This document shows positions 17,480 through 25,787 of a stretch of 64,000 bases of DNA, piece after piece. The position numbers and the translations under genes are program-made. The notes beneath the pieces were generated by a model. It made no database searches. It was not told the DNA's origin and saw only the letters and a program-made list of their open reading frames with translations. The stretch spans positions 1-64,000 of the forward strand of contig CAXNKG010000002.1 in assembly GCA_964202965.1 (NCBI GenBank), written 5' to 3'. The stretch's first letter is position 1. Every line of letters begins with the position of its first letter. This stretch comes from CAXNKG01 sp964202965 (GTDB taxonomy: Bacteria > Acidobacteriota > Vicinamibacteria > Vicinamibacterales > UBA2999).

Positions 17480-18588
17480 AGCGTGTCGGCCACCTGATCC
17501 GGAAGGAGTTCCTGGAGCTGCGCCAGGATCCGCGCCTCTTTGGCATCGTCATCATCGCGCCGCTGATGCAGCTGATGATGCTCGGCTATGCCGCGACGAC
17601 CGACGTGCGGAACGTGCCGATGGTCGTTGTCGATCAGGATCGCTCCGCGGCCAGCCGCGAGCTGGTCACGCGGTTCCAGGCATCAGGCAACTTCGTGGTC
17701 GTCGGCGACCTTCCGGCATCGGGCGGCGTCGACGCCGAACTGGACGCCGGGCGGGCCTGGCTTGCGTTGACGATTCCCGCGGACTACGGCGAGCGGATCG
17801 CCGCCAGGGAGCAGGCGGTCGTGCAGGTGGTGGCCGACGGCACCGATGCGAACTCCACCAACGTCGCCCTTGGATACGCCGGGGCGTTGATCGCGGCCTA
17901 CGCGCGCGAGCTGGCGGCGCCGGCGGGCACCGCGGCACGCCCGCTCGTACGCGCGGACATCCGGGTCTGGTTCAACCCGAGCCTGGAAAGCCGGGACTTC
18001 ATGATCCCGGGCATCCTGGCGCTCGTGCTGCTCGTGGTGACCACGACACTGTCGTCGATGGCGATCGTCCGTGAGAAGGAGCTCGGCACCCTCGAACAGC
18101 TCAACGTCACACCGCTCGCGCGGTGGGAGCTGATCGTGGGGAAGCTCGTGCCCTATGCGGTGCTCGGCATGGTGGACGCCCTGATCGTGGTGGCGGTCGC
18201 GGTCGGATGGTTTGAGGTGCCGCTGCGGGGCAGCGTCGCGCTGCTCCTGGGGATGTGCCTGGTCTACCTGCTCAGCGCACTCGGGCTGGGCCTGTTCGTC
18301 TCGACCATCTCCCGGACGCAGCAGCAGGCCATGATGACCACGGCGTTCTTCTTTCTTCTGCCGATGGTCTTTCTGTCGGGATTCATTTTTCCGATCGAAA
18401 ACATGCCTGAAGCGATCCAGCCGATCACGTACCTGATTCCCCTGCGCTATTTCCTCGTGATCCTGCGCGGGATCTTCCTCAAGGGCGTCGGCCTCGAGGT
18501 GCTGTGGCCGCAGGCGGCCGCCTTGCTCGCGTGGGGGCTGGCGGTGCTGACGCTGGCGACGCTGCGCTCCACCAAGCGGCTGACGTAG
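17476..18588 (+). CDS. ABC-2 type permease, second of two (YbhR-like)
   Basis: A 370-residue paralogue of the preceding permease with the same plan: helix LFGIVIIAPLMQLMMLGYA, DQDRSAASRELV in the extracytoplasmic loop, WFNPSLESRDFMIPGILALV, and LSGFIFPIENMPEAIQPITY. It ends the seven-gene operon TetR-adaptor-ATPase-TolC-ATPase-permease-permease. The ATG at 17476 overlaps the stop of the first permease. By analogy with YbhGFSR the complex may export antibiotics or cationic compounds, but the substrate is unproven. The next gene is convergent, 15 bases away. Confidence 0.92.
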   Translation: MKRVGHLIRKEFLELRQDPRLFGIVIIAPLMQLMMLGYAATTDVRNVPMVVVDQDRSAASRELVTRFQASGNFVVVGDLPASGGVDAELDAGRAWLALTIPADYGERIAAREQAVVQVVADGTDANSTNVALGYAGALIAAYARELAAPAGTAARPLVRADIRVWFNPSLESRDFMIPGILALVLLVVTTTLSSMAIVREKELGTLEQLNVTPLARWELIVGKLVPYAVLGMVDALIVVAVAVGWFEVPLRGSVALLLGMCLVYLLSALGLGLFVSTISRTQQQAMMTTAFFFLLPMVFLSGFIFPIENMPEAIQPITYLIPLRYFLVILRGIFLKGVGLEVLWPQAAALLAWGLAVLTLATLRSTKRLT

Positions 18589-18603
18589 GCGCGCGACCCG
18601 CCG

Positions 18604-19509
18604 CTACGGCAGGCCGAGGAGCCGCGCGGGGTTCTGCCTCGCCATCCGGTCGATCTCCGGCTGGCTGAATCCCCTGGCGCGCATCGCAGCGAGGAACGCG
18701 CCGAACCCATCGGCCGGCAGGGGATTGCCCATCTGGCCCAGGTCGGACGAGAGGACGACGACGTCCGGCCCGATCCGCCGGATGGCGTCGGCAAAGCGGT
18801 CGTATCGTGCCGACGCATCGGGAGAGACCGGCGTGCTGCCCACGAACTCGATGAACGCCCCCAGCTTCGCGGCGTCCTGCATCTGCGCGACGGTCATCTC
18901 GATGGGTGGGTTGATCGCGTGCGTGACGACCATCCGCTGGACGCCCTGGGTGCGCGCCTCGCGCAGCAGCATCAGCCCCTCGTCGGCCGAGGAATGCCCG
19001 GTCGCCAGAATCAGGTTGTGCGTCGCGATGAGACCAATGACCTGCCGCACCTCGGGAATCAGGGCTCCATTTCGCGACACGCTGACAAACGGCCGGCTCT
19101 CCTTCGAGAACCGGACCTGATTCTCGGCGTCGAAGGTCGGCATCCAGACGATACGTCCCCAGCCGCCCGTGACCTTCGTCATGTGCTCCACGGCGGCCGG
19201 ATTGATGCCGCCGACCGTCAGGTTGAGATCGATCCCCCCGAACACCTCGATGCCAGGCACCAGGGTGCGAACCAGATGCACGAGACCGGCGGTCGACTCG
19301 TAGTGGTTCTTGAGGACAATCGCCCGCATGCCGCGGTCGCGCGCCTGACGCGCGGCCTCGATGGCGTCCACCGATCGCGGCCGATCGTCCGGGAGGCTGT
19401 GGACGTGGATGTCGATGGCGCCTGTCAGAGCCGAGGCCGCATCGGGCGGCGTCTGGCCGATGAGGGTGATCGAACCCAGGACGACAAGGATCGCCAGTAC
19501 TCGCATCAT
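18604..19509 (-). CDS. DUF6282 / amidohydrolase-like secreted protein
   Basis: A 301-residue protein with a short hydrophobic leader (VLAILVVLGSITLIG) and a PHP/amidohydrolase-like TIM-barrel pattern: IDIHVHSLPDDRP (His-x-His metal motif near residue 35), AIVLKNHYEST, FGGIDLNLTVGG, LILATGHSSADEG, VVTHAINPPIEM and VVLSSDLGQMGNPLP. The His and Asp blocks are in the order expected of a metal-dependent hydrolase. Substrate unknown. Two tandem ATG codons (19509, 19506) are possible starts; the first overlaps the MFS stop by ATGA, so the gene is translationally coupled to it. Confidence 0.78.
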   Translation of the reverse strand: MMRVLAILVVLGSITLIGQTPPDAASALTGAIDIHVHSLPDDRPRSVDAIEAARQARDRGMRAIVLKNHYESTAGLVHLVRTLVPGIEVFGGIDLNLTVGGINPAAVEHMTKVTGGWGRIVWMPTFDAENQVRFSKESRPFVSVSRNGALIPEVRQVIGLIATHNLILATGHSSADEGLMLLREARTQGVQRMVVTHAINPPIEMTVAQMQDAAKLGAFIEFVGSTPVSPDASARYDRFADAIRRIGPDVVVLSSDLGQMGNPLPADGFGAFLAAMRARGFSQPEIDRMARQNPARLLGLP

Positions 19510-20828
19510 CGCATCGCTCCTGATACCGGGTTCAACTGTGCCTGCCGTTCGCCTTCCGCGAGGTCCACGCGCGTCAGTACGAGCGCGCCCGCGATGAAGA
19601 AGATGATTACCGACAGCACGGCTGCGCGGCTGGATCCGAAGACAGTGACGGACCCGGCGAAGAGTGCGGGACCGGCGATCCCCGCGAACTTTTCGAACAC
19701 CGAGAAGAAACCGAAGTGCTCCGACGACTTGTGCTTGGGAATCATCCGCGCAAACATCGACCGGCTCAACGCCTGGCTGCCACCCTGCACGGTGCCCACC
19801 AGAAACGCCAGCGCAAAGAACTGCCAGGTCGTGGTCATGAAGTACCCGAGCGTGCTGATGCCGATGTACACCGCCAGGGCAAGGTACAGCGCTGGCTTGG
19901 GACCGATCCGGTCGGCAGCGGCCCCAAACAGGAACGAGCACGGGATGCCGGTGAACTGGACGACAACGAAAGCCGCGATCTGGGCGTTCCGATCGATCCC
20001 GATCTCCGCGCCATAGATCGATGCCATCCGGATGATCGTCTGGATGCCGTCGTTGTAGAGCAGGAACGCGAGGAGCATCAGGAACGCGTTCCGATAGCCG
20101 CGCAGTTCGTGGAAGGTCTCCCAGACCCGCGTCAGCGCGACGCGCACCGGATTCTCCCGTCCCGTTTCGTCCGGCTCGAGGACGCGGCGCGGTTCAGGGA
20201 CGCGGCGCAGCAGCGGGATCGAAAACACCAGCCACCAGACCGCGACGCTGATGAACGACAGCTTGATGGCCGCGACTGTATCCGGCAGGCCGAACAGCCC
20301 GGGATAGAGGATCCACGCGAGGTTCACGATGAGCAGTACGCCGCCGCCCAGGAATCCGGTCGCGAAGCCGGCCGTCGACACGCGGTCCATCTCGTCGGGC
20401 CGTGCAATGTGCGGGAGGAGGGAGTCGTAAAAGACCTGGCTCGCCGCGACGCCGATATTGGCGGCAATGAAGATCACCGCGGCGTAGATCCAGTCGCCGC
20501 GCGAGATCGTGGCCATCAGCAGCGTCGCGATGACACCCAGGACCATGAAGATCGCCAGCATCCGCTTCTTGATCGCGCGGTAGTCGGCAATCGCCCCCAG
20601 GACCGGCCCGAGGATCGCCACGATCGTCACCGCGATGGTGGTCGCCCAGGCAAAGCGCGCCGTCGCCGCCGCAGGCGTCAGGCCGGCGGCCGCGTAATCA
20701 CTGAAGAACGGCGGAAAGACGGCCACGATGACCGTCGTCCAGAAGGCCGAGTTCGCCCAGTCGTACATGGCCCACGCCCGCAGTTCCGGCCTGCCGAGAC
20801 CGATACGCGAGAGGAGGGAGGTCCGCAC
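19506..20828 (-). CDS. MFS transporter, UMF1/Atg22-like
   Basis: The 440-residue transporter has about 12 membrane helices and the family opening ELRAWAMYDWANSAFWTTVI. Other marks are RFAWATTIAVTIVAILGPVLGAIADYRAIKKR and FLVGTVQGGSQALSRSMFARMIP, typical of the UMF1 family related to the yeast vacuolar effluxer Atg22. Substrate is unknown; related proteins export amino acids. The GTG at 20828 lies 2 bases after the ATPase stop. The frame stays open far upstream, but that part is a shadow of the ATPase gene. Confidence 0.87.
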   Translation of the reverse strand: MRTSLLSRIGLGRPELRAWAMYDWANSAFWTTVIVAVFPPFFSDYAAAGLTPAAATARFAWATTIAVTIVAILGPVLGAIADYRAIKKRMLAIFMVLGVIATLLMATISRGDWIYAAVIFIAANIGVAASQVFYDSLLPHIARPDEMDRVSTAGFATGFLGGGVLLIVNLAWILYPGLFGLPDTVAAIKLSFISVAVWWLVFSIPLLRRVPEPRRVLEPDETGRENPVRVALTRVWETFHELRGYRNAFLMLLAFLLYNDGIQTIIRMASIYGAEIGIDRNAQIAAFVVVQFTGIPCSFLFGAAADRIGPKPALYLALAVYIGISTLGYFMTTTWQFFALAFLVGTVQGGSQALSRSMFARMIPKHKSSEHFGFFSVFEKFAGIAGPALFAGSVTVFGSSRAAVLSVIIFFIAGALVLTRVDLAEGERQAQLNPVSGAMR

Positions 20829-20830
20829 GG

Positions 20831-21970
20831 TCAGTACGTTTTCCTCGCGACCCACTCGCGAAGAAGAGAATCGACGACCACGTACTGCGATCCTTCCTTG
20901 AGGGCCAGGTCCTGCTTCATGAGCGCAGACAGGGATGCCTGAATGCTCGACGGGCCGCCGAGGCGATGACGGGTACGCGTCTCGGCCGACAGGATCTCGC
21001 GGCCGCCCTGAAGGACGACGGCCCTGAGAACTGCGCGCTGGGCGAGGGTCAGCCGCTGCCAGATGGCCTCGAACATCGTCTCCTGCTCGGCGAGGAGCCG
21101 ACTCAATGTCGCGTGAAGCTGGTCCAGTCCCGCCCGTTTGCCGCCAGCCGCCCGCACGTCGTCCCACGTTTCGTGCGCGAGCCGCTGGACGTCGTAGGGC
21201 AGGTTGCCGGCAAGATCGACGATGGCCGCGCCCAGCCCGGGCTCGGCGCGAATCCCGCTGCGGCCGAATCGAGCCTCGATGAACTCGGCGAACAGGACCG
21301 GCGGGATCTTCTCGAGACGGATGACCGGGCCCGCCTTGTAGAACGGCCGCCGCGGACCGATCATCTTCTCCATCAGGCTCGGTTCGGAGCCGGCAAAGAC
21401 GTATCCCACCTGCCGCTGCTGCTGGGCAGCGGCCCGCAGCGCATGCTCCACACTGCCGCCGTTGAACCCGTCGATCGCCTGGAACTCGTCGAGCGACACG
21501 ATCACCGGTCGCTTGCGTTCGGCGCTGAGGCGCCCGGGAAGCGCGAAAATCTCATTCGCGAGGCGATTCACGTCCCGTTCGCTTCGCACCAGCGGAAACG
21601 CCACCGCCAATCGTCCAGAGGCTGCGTCCGCTTCGTATCGCAGCTCCGGTCGAGTGGTGGTGATGACCTCGTTCAGCCAGTCGCGTGCGCGCTGCCATTT
21701 GGTCTCCACGGTCGCCAGCGCCCGCGCATAGCCTTCGAGAAACGATACATACGAGCTGTAGCTGCTGACGGTCAGGTCAACGGTCAGCGCGCCCTGGCGC
21801 GCCAGCGTGGTGAGCGCGCGCCTGACGAGCGACGACTTTCCGTAGCGGCGCGGCGAGATCAGAAAGACCTTCTGACCCGCGCGGAGATCCGCGATCAGCC
21901 GGTCGAGCTCGACCTCGCGGTCGGCGAACGAGTCGTCGGGAACGATTTCTCCGTAGATGAACGGGTTCAT
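20831..21970 (-). CDS. AAA ATPase of the MNPF-type (COG1672-like) family
   Basis: A 379-residue STAND/archaeal-type AAA ATPase. It starts MNPFIYGEIVPDDSFADRE, has Walker A SPRRYGKSS near residue 43, Walker B PVIVSLDEFQAID, and FAGSEPSLMEKM before the lid. A C-terminal winged-helix segment follows (LTLAQRAVLRAVVLQGG... SIQASLSALMKQDLALKEG). Such proteins are widespread, often solitary, with unknown function. The ATG lies in a 39-bp inverted repeat. It heads a minus-strand operon with the MFS and DUF6282 genes and is 77 bases downstream of hisA. Confidence 0.85.
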   Translation of the reverse strand: MNPFIYGEIVPDDSFADREVELDRLIADLRAGQKVFLISPRRYGKSSLVRRALTTLARQGALTVDLTVSSYSSYVSFLEGYARALATVETKWQRARDWLNEVITTTRPELRYEADAASGRLAVAFPLVRSERDVNRLANEIFALPGRLSAERKRPVIVSLDEFQAIDGFNGGSVEHALRAAAQQQRQVGYVFAGSEPSLMEKMIGPRRPFYKAGPVIRLEKIPPVLFAEFIEARFGRSGIRAEPGLGAAIVDLAGNLPYDVQRLAHETWDDVRAAGGKRAGLDQLHATLSRLLAEQETMFEAIWQRLTLAQRAVLRAVVLQGGREILSAETRTRHRLGGPSSIQASLSALMKQDLALKEGSQYVVVDSLLREWVARKTY

Positions 21971-22008
21971 TACGTTAAATACCGTAACGGTTACGGTGTT
22001 TAACGTAA
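21970..22008. promoter_or_regulatory. 39-bp inverted repeat overlapping the ATPase start codon
   Basis: The arms are TTACGTTAAATACCGTAAC (21970-21988) and GTTACGGTGTTTAACGTAA (21990-22008) around one central base. Eighteen of nineteen positions pair. Its first base is the first base of the ATG complement, so protein binding or RNA folding here would block translation and transcription start. It may be the operator of the ATPase's own winged-helix domain. It is much more AT-rich than its surroundings. Confidence 0.8.
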
Positions 22009-22019
22009 CACAGAAGAAG

Positions 22020-22051
22020 GTGCTCGGGTGCTCGGGTGCTCAGGTGCTCAG
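22020..22051. repeat. Four tandem octamers (GTGCTCGG x2, GTGCTCAG x2)
   Basis: Four 8-bp units occupy 22020-22051, and the last one includes the hisA stop codon (22048-22050, minus strand). This fits the pattern of short tandem arrays at gene ends elsewhere in the window. Confidence 0.85.
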
Positions 22052-22737
22052 GGAGTAAGGTCGTCGAGCGGCAGGTGGCCCGAATAGATCGCCATACCGA
22101 CGACCGCGTCGACGCCGTCGCGGTCGAGGCGGTGGATCTCGTCGGCCGTCGTGATGCCGCCGGCTGCCGTGACGCGGCGGGTTGTGGCGCGGCGGACGGC
22201 GAGGATGGCATCCATGTCCGTGCCGCCCATCAGCCCCTCGGTGTCAACGTGGGTATACAGGAACTCGGCGCAATATGGCTGGAGCGCGCGCACCGCGTCC
22301 ACAGCGGTGATCGGAAGGACCGTCCGCCAGCCATGAATCGCGACGCGGCCGCCCCTGCTGTCGACCGCCGCGATGACGCGGTCGGCCCCGATGGCGTCCG
22401 CGAGCGACTGGGCGAACGGCAGGTCGACCTGTCCGTCACGGAAGAGCGCCGAGCTGACGATCACGGCGTGGGCACCGGCGCCGAGGACCGCCTGGGCGCG
22501 CTCGATGCTGCGAATCCCACCCCCCACGCGGCAGGGCAGGCGTCCACAGATGGCCGCCACCATCGCCGAGTTGTCGCCCTGACCCTTGGCCGCATCCAGG
22601 TCGATCAACTGTACGCGCGGGAAACGCGAGAAGCGGGCGATCCATGGCTCGGGGTCCTCGGCTTCGATGGCGAGCTTCTCGCCCTGCACGAGCTGGACGA
22701 TCCGTCCGCCCTGGAGATCGATGGAGGGAATCAGCAT
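22048..22737 (-). CDS. hisA: Phosphoribosylformimino-5-aminoimidazole carboxamide ribotide isomerase HisA
   Basis: A 229-residue (beta/alpha)8 isomerase converting ProFAR to PRFAR in histidine synthesis. The first catalytic aspartate is Asp7 in MLIPSIDLQGGRIVQL, the second lies in VIAAVDSRGG, and the phosphate-binding blocks VGGGIRS and TAAGGI are present. The ATG at 22737 overlaps the hisF stop (TGATG); the 69-codon open extension upstream is a shadow of hisF. It is the last his gene of the operon, and its stop falls in an octamer repeat. Confidence 0.95.
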   Translation of the reverse strand: MLIPSIDLQGGRIVQLVQGEKLAIEAEDPEPWIARFSRFPRVQLIDLDAAKGQGDNSAMVAAICGRLPCRVGGGIRSIERAQAVLGAGAHAVIVSSALFRDGQVDLPFAQSLADAIGADRVIAAVDSRGGRVAIHGWRTVLPITAVDAVRALQPYCAEFLYTHVDTEGLMGGTDMDAILAVRRATTRRVTAAGGITTADEIHRLDRDGVDAVVGMAIYSGHLPLDDLTP

Positions 22738-23513
22738 CAGATGCGGACAGGAATGCCCTGGGCGCGGAGGTAGCGCTTCAAATCCGCGACGCTCGTGTCG
22801 GCGTAATGAAAAATGGAGGCAGCCAGCGCGGCATCCGCGTGACCGCGGGTAAACACGTCGGCGAAATGCTCCAGACCACCGGCGCCACCAGACGCAATGA
22901 CGGGAATGTTGACGGCATCCGAGACGGCTGCTGTCAGCTCGCAATCGAACCCGGCCCGGGTGCCGTCACGATCCATCGACGTCAGCAGGATTTCGCCGGC
23001 GCCACGCGACTCGGCCTCGCGTGCCCACTCCACGGCGTCGCGTGCCGCGTCCGCGGTCCCGCTGCGGACGAACACGCCAAACCCGCTTTCTGAAACGATT
23101 CCTGAGACGCCGCGGCGCTTCGCGTCGATGGCGACGATCACCGCCTGACTGCCGTACCGGCTGGCGAGGGTCGTAATCAGCCCCGGGTTGTTCAGCGCCG
23201 CCGTGTTGAGGCTGACCTTGTCGGCGCCCGCATCGACAGCCGCCGCCGCATCGTCTTCCGCCCGGATGCCGCCGCCAACGGTCAACGGCAGGAAGATCTC
23301 CTTTGCCACCGCGCTGATGGTGTGGCGGAGGGCGCGGCGGGTTTCAAGCGTCGCGGTGACGTCGAGGACGACGATTTCGTCGATGCCCTCGACGTTATAA
23401 CGGCGCGCCAGCTCCGCGGGGTCGCCTGCATGCCGCAGATCCTGAAACTGGACGCCCTTGACCACCTGGCCGTCGCGCACGTCCATGCACGCGATGATGC
23501 GTTTGGTCAGCAC
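22737..23513 (-). CDS. hisF: Imidazole glycerol phosphate synthase cyclase subunit HisF
   Basis: The 258-residue cyclase subunit takes ammonia from HisH and converts PRFAR to imidazole glycerol phosphate and AICAR. Catalytic Asp11 (IIACMDVRDGQVVKG) and Asp130-equivalent (IVAIDAKR) are present, with phosphate motifs VGGGIRAEDDA and IPVIASGGAGG. It starts with GTG at 23513, overlapping hisH by 7 bases, which supports stoichiometric HisF-HisH expression. Confidence 0.96.
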   Translation of the reverse strand: MLTKRIIACMDVRDGQVVKGVQFQDLRHAGDPAELARRYNVEGIDEIVVLDVTATLETRRALRHTISAVAKEIFLPLTVGGGIRAEDDAAAAVDAGADKVSLNTAALNNPGLITTLASRYGSQAVIVAIDAKRRGVSGIVSESGFGVFVRSGTADAARDAVEWAREAESRGAGEILLTSMDRDGTRAGFDCELTAAVSDAVNIPVIASGGAGGLEHFADVFTRGHADAALAASIFHYADTSVADLKRYLRAQGIPVRI

Positions 23514-24109
23514 AGCTCGAGGAAGTTCCGCAGGATCCGCAGGCCGGCGTCACTCGATTTTTCTGGATGGAACTGGACGCCGAAGACGTTCTCCCGCTCG
23601 ACTGCCGCGGCAAACGGCTCTCCATGCGTCGTCGAGGCGACGCACGCGTCCGTCACAGGGGCGGCAAACGAGTGGGTGAAGTAGACGTACGACCCGCCCG
23701 GCACGCCCGCCAGCAGGCGGCACGGGCCTGACACGTCGAGCGCGTTCCAGCCGACGTGCGGAACCTTCAGGCGCTGTTCGGCGTCGCCCCGGAGCAGCCG
23801 GCATTCGCCTTCGAGCACGCCCAGGCCCCGGACGTCCGGCGCCTCCTCGCTGCCTTCGTACAGCCACTGCATACCGACGCAGATGCCAAGCAGGGGAGTG
23901 CCCGCATCGACCGCGCGGGAGATCGCATCGCGCCACGGCTGGCCGAGCGCGGTCGTCGCCGAAAAGTGGCCCACGCCAGGGACGATAAGGCCTGCGGCAT
24001 CGGCGCACGCGTCCGGAGATGCCGGTACCGTGAACTCGGCGCCGAGCGCGTGCAGCGCTTTCTTCACCGACGTGAGATTGCCGGCGCCATAGTCGATCAG
24101 CGCGATCAC
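23507..24109 (-). CDS. hisH: Imidazole glycerol phosphate synthase glutaminase subunit HisH
   Basis: A 200-residue class-I glutamine amidotransferase that supplies ammonia to HisF. The N-terminus is IALIDYGAGNLTSV, the nucleophile Cys lies in LLGICVGMQWL (about residue 77), and the His/Glu pair is in FGVQFHPEKSS near the C-terminus; PHVGWN is also present. The GTG at 24109 overlaps the hisB stop (GTGA). Length and motifs are normal. Confidence 0.95.
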   Translation of the reverse strand: MIALIDYGAGNLTSVKKALHALGAEFTVPASPDACADAAGLIVPGVGHFSATTALGQPWRDAISRAVDAGTPLLGICVGMQWLYEGSEEAPDVRGLGVLEGECRLLRGDAEQRLKVPHVGWNALDVSGPCRLLAGVPGGSYVYFTHSFAAPVTDACVASTTHGEPFAAAVERENVFGVQFHPEKSSDAGLRILRNFLELC

Positions 24110-24753
24110 AGCAGGCCCTTCGTACTCGGCAGCATCTTCGCCATCCGCGCGTCGCGCGCGCAGGCGACGCGGAGCGCGCGTGCGAAGGCCTTGAACACCG
24201 CTTCGACGTGGTGGTGACTCGAGCGGCCGTACAGCACGACGACGTGCACGTTCGCGCGCGCGGCGGACGCGAACCCATCGAAGAAGTCCGCGATCAGCTC
24301 GCTCTGCAGATCGCCGACCCGTTCGACCTTGAGCTTCAGGTCGACGACGGCATGCGGGCGGCCACTGAGATCGATGGCGGCGACACCGAGCGTCTCGTCC
24401 ATCGGCATGACGAAGTACCCTGCGCGGTTGATGCCTTTGCGGTCGCCGAGCGCCTTCAGCGTCGCCTCGCCGAGCGCGATGCCGACGTCCTCGACCGTGT
24501 GGTGCTGATCGACGTCGAGATCTCCCGTCGCGCGGAGCGTGAGGTCAAAGCCGCCGTGCCGCGTGAACAGTTCCAGCATGTGGTCGAGGAAGCGAATCCC
24601 CGTCCGGACGTCGTACTTGCCCTTGCCGTCGATGACCAGCGTGCCGCGGATCTGCGTCTCGGTCGTCTGGCGATTGATGCTGGCCTGGCGGGTCCGCGTC
24701 GCGGTGGATCGACGCCGCGCCGCGGGAGCCGCCCTCCGTGCCCTTGTTTTCAT
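24106..24753 (-). CDS. hisB: Imidazoleglycerol-phosphate dehydratase HisB (monofunctional)
   Basis: The 215-residue dehydratase converts IGP to imidazole acetol phosphate. The metal-binding His clusters are seen in IRFLDHMLELFTRHGGFDL, DQHHTVEDVGIALG and YGRSSHHHVEAVFKA. It lacks the N-terminal histidinol-phosphatase domain of the E. coli fusion, so the phosphatase must be encoded elsewhere. Residues 1-27 are an unusual Arg/Ala-rich extension; no later Met precedes the domain, so the ATG at 24753 (4-base overlap with hisC) was kept. Confidence 0.95.
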   Translation of the reverse strand: MKTRARRAAPAARRRSTATRTRQASINRQTTETQIRGTLVIDGKGKYDVRTGIRFLDHMLELFTRHGGFDLTLRATGDLDVDQHHTVEDVGIALGEATLKALGDRKGINRAGYFVMPMDETLGVAAIDLSGRPHAVVDLKLKVERVGDLQSELIADFFDGFASAARANVHVVVLYGRSSHHHVEAVFKAFARALRVACARDARMAKMLPSTKGLL

Positions 24754-25787
24754 CGGGTTTGCCTCGTGGCCATCACGTCCTCGAGCGCGGCGATGGCGGC
24801 GTCCGTGTGTTCAACGATCCCGGCGGTGATCCGGATGCACCCGGCCGTCACCGGGTCTTTCGACCGATCGCGGACGTGAATCCCGCGCGCCGCGAGGGCG
24901 TCCACAAACGGCTTCGTCTCGCCCACCTTCACCAGCACATAGTTCGCCGCGCTCTGCCAGAAGGGCAGCCCGAGCCGGCGGCATGCGTCGTAGAGCTTCT
25001 CGCGAGACGCACGGACCTGCGCTGCATAGCGGGGAAGAAACTCGGTGTCGGACAACGCGGCCTCTATCGCTGCCAGCGCGACGCCGTTGATGTTGAACGG
25101 GAGCGTCACGGCGCGAATGGGGTCCAGCACCGGCGGCTGCCCGATCACGACGCCCACGCGCAGTCCGGCCAGGCCGTATGCCTTCGAGAACGTCCGCCCG
25201 ATCAGCACGTTCGGAAACCGCGGCAGCTCGGGCAGGAACGTCGTGCCCCCAAACTCGATGTACGCCTCGTCGATCAGGACCACGGCGCCGCGAGCTGCCT
25301 GGCTGATGCGCACGAGATCGGGCACCGGAATCAGCTGGCCGGTCGGATTATTCGGCGTGTTCAGAAAGATGATCCGCGTCCGGGGCGTGATGGCGTCGAT
25401 CACGGCCTGCGTCGGGAAGGCGAAATCCGCCCCTGGCGGCACGCGGATCGCCGTCGCCCCGACAGCGGCTGTTGAATTCGGATACGGATCGAAGGCCGGC
25501 AGCGGAATGATGGTTTCCGCGTCGTGCACGCGCGGCCGGGAAATGTGCCCGATCGCGGCCATCAGGATGCCTTCGTCCAGTCCGTTTGTCAGAAGCACCC
25601 AGTCCGGATCGACTCCGAAATGACGGGCGGTCGCGCGGACCGCGCCCGGGTACGACGGGTAAGTTGAGACGTCGGACGGGCGGACACGGCGGATCGCATC
25701 CAGGACGCGTGGCGAGCAGCCGCCCGTGTTCTCGTTCAGGTGCAGCCGGAGGCCGCCGCCGGGATCGGGGTAACCCTGTATGACCAT
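24750..25787 (-). CDS. hisC: Histidinol-phosphate aminotransferase HisC
   Basis: A 345-residue class-I/II PLP aminotransferase making histidinol phosphate. The motifs are LHLNENTGGCSP, NTPNNPTGQLIP, IDEAYIEFGG and the PLP-lysine block RTFSKAYGLAGLRVG, with a C-terminal IRITAG arginine. The start is GTGATG; the ATG at 25787 is given here and the GTG at 25790 would add one residue and overlap hisD by 4 bases. It precedes hisB in the operon. Confidence 0.94.
   Translation of the reverse strand: MVIQGYPDPGGGLRLHLNENTGGCSPRVLDAIRRVRPSDVSTYPSYPGAVRATARHFGVDPDWVLLTNGLDEGILMAAIGHISRPRVHDAETIIPLPAFDPYPNSTAAVGATAIRVPPGADFAFPTQAVIDAITPRTRIIFLNTPNNPTGQLIPVPDLVRISQAARGAVVLIDEAYIEFGGTTFLPELPRFPNVLIGRTFSKAYGLAGLRVGVVIGQPPVLDPIRAVTLPFNINGVALAAIEAALSDTEFLPRYAAQVRASREKLYDACRRLGLPFWQSAANYVLVKVGETKPFVDALAARGIHVRDRSKDPVTAGCIRITAGIVEHTDAAIAALEDVMATRQTR

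Noticed and set aside
18604..19941. Longer start for the DUF6282 protein
   Set aside because: The upstream 145 codons overlap the MFS gene in another frame; the tandem ATG at the MFS stop precedes a signal-like sequence.
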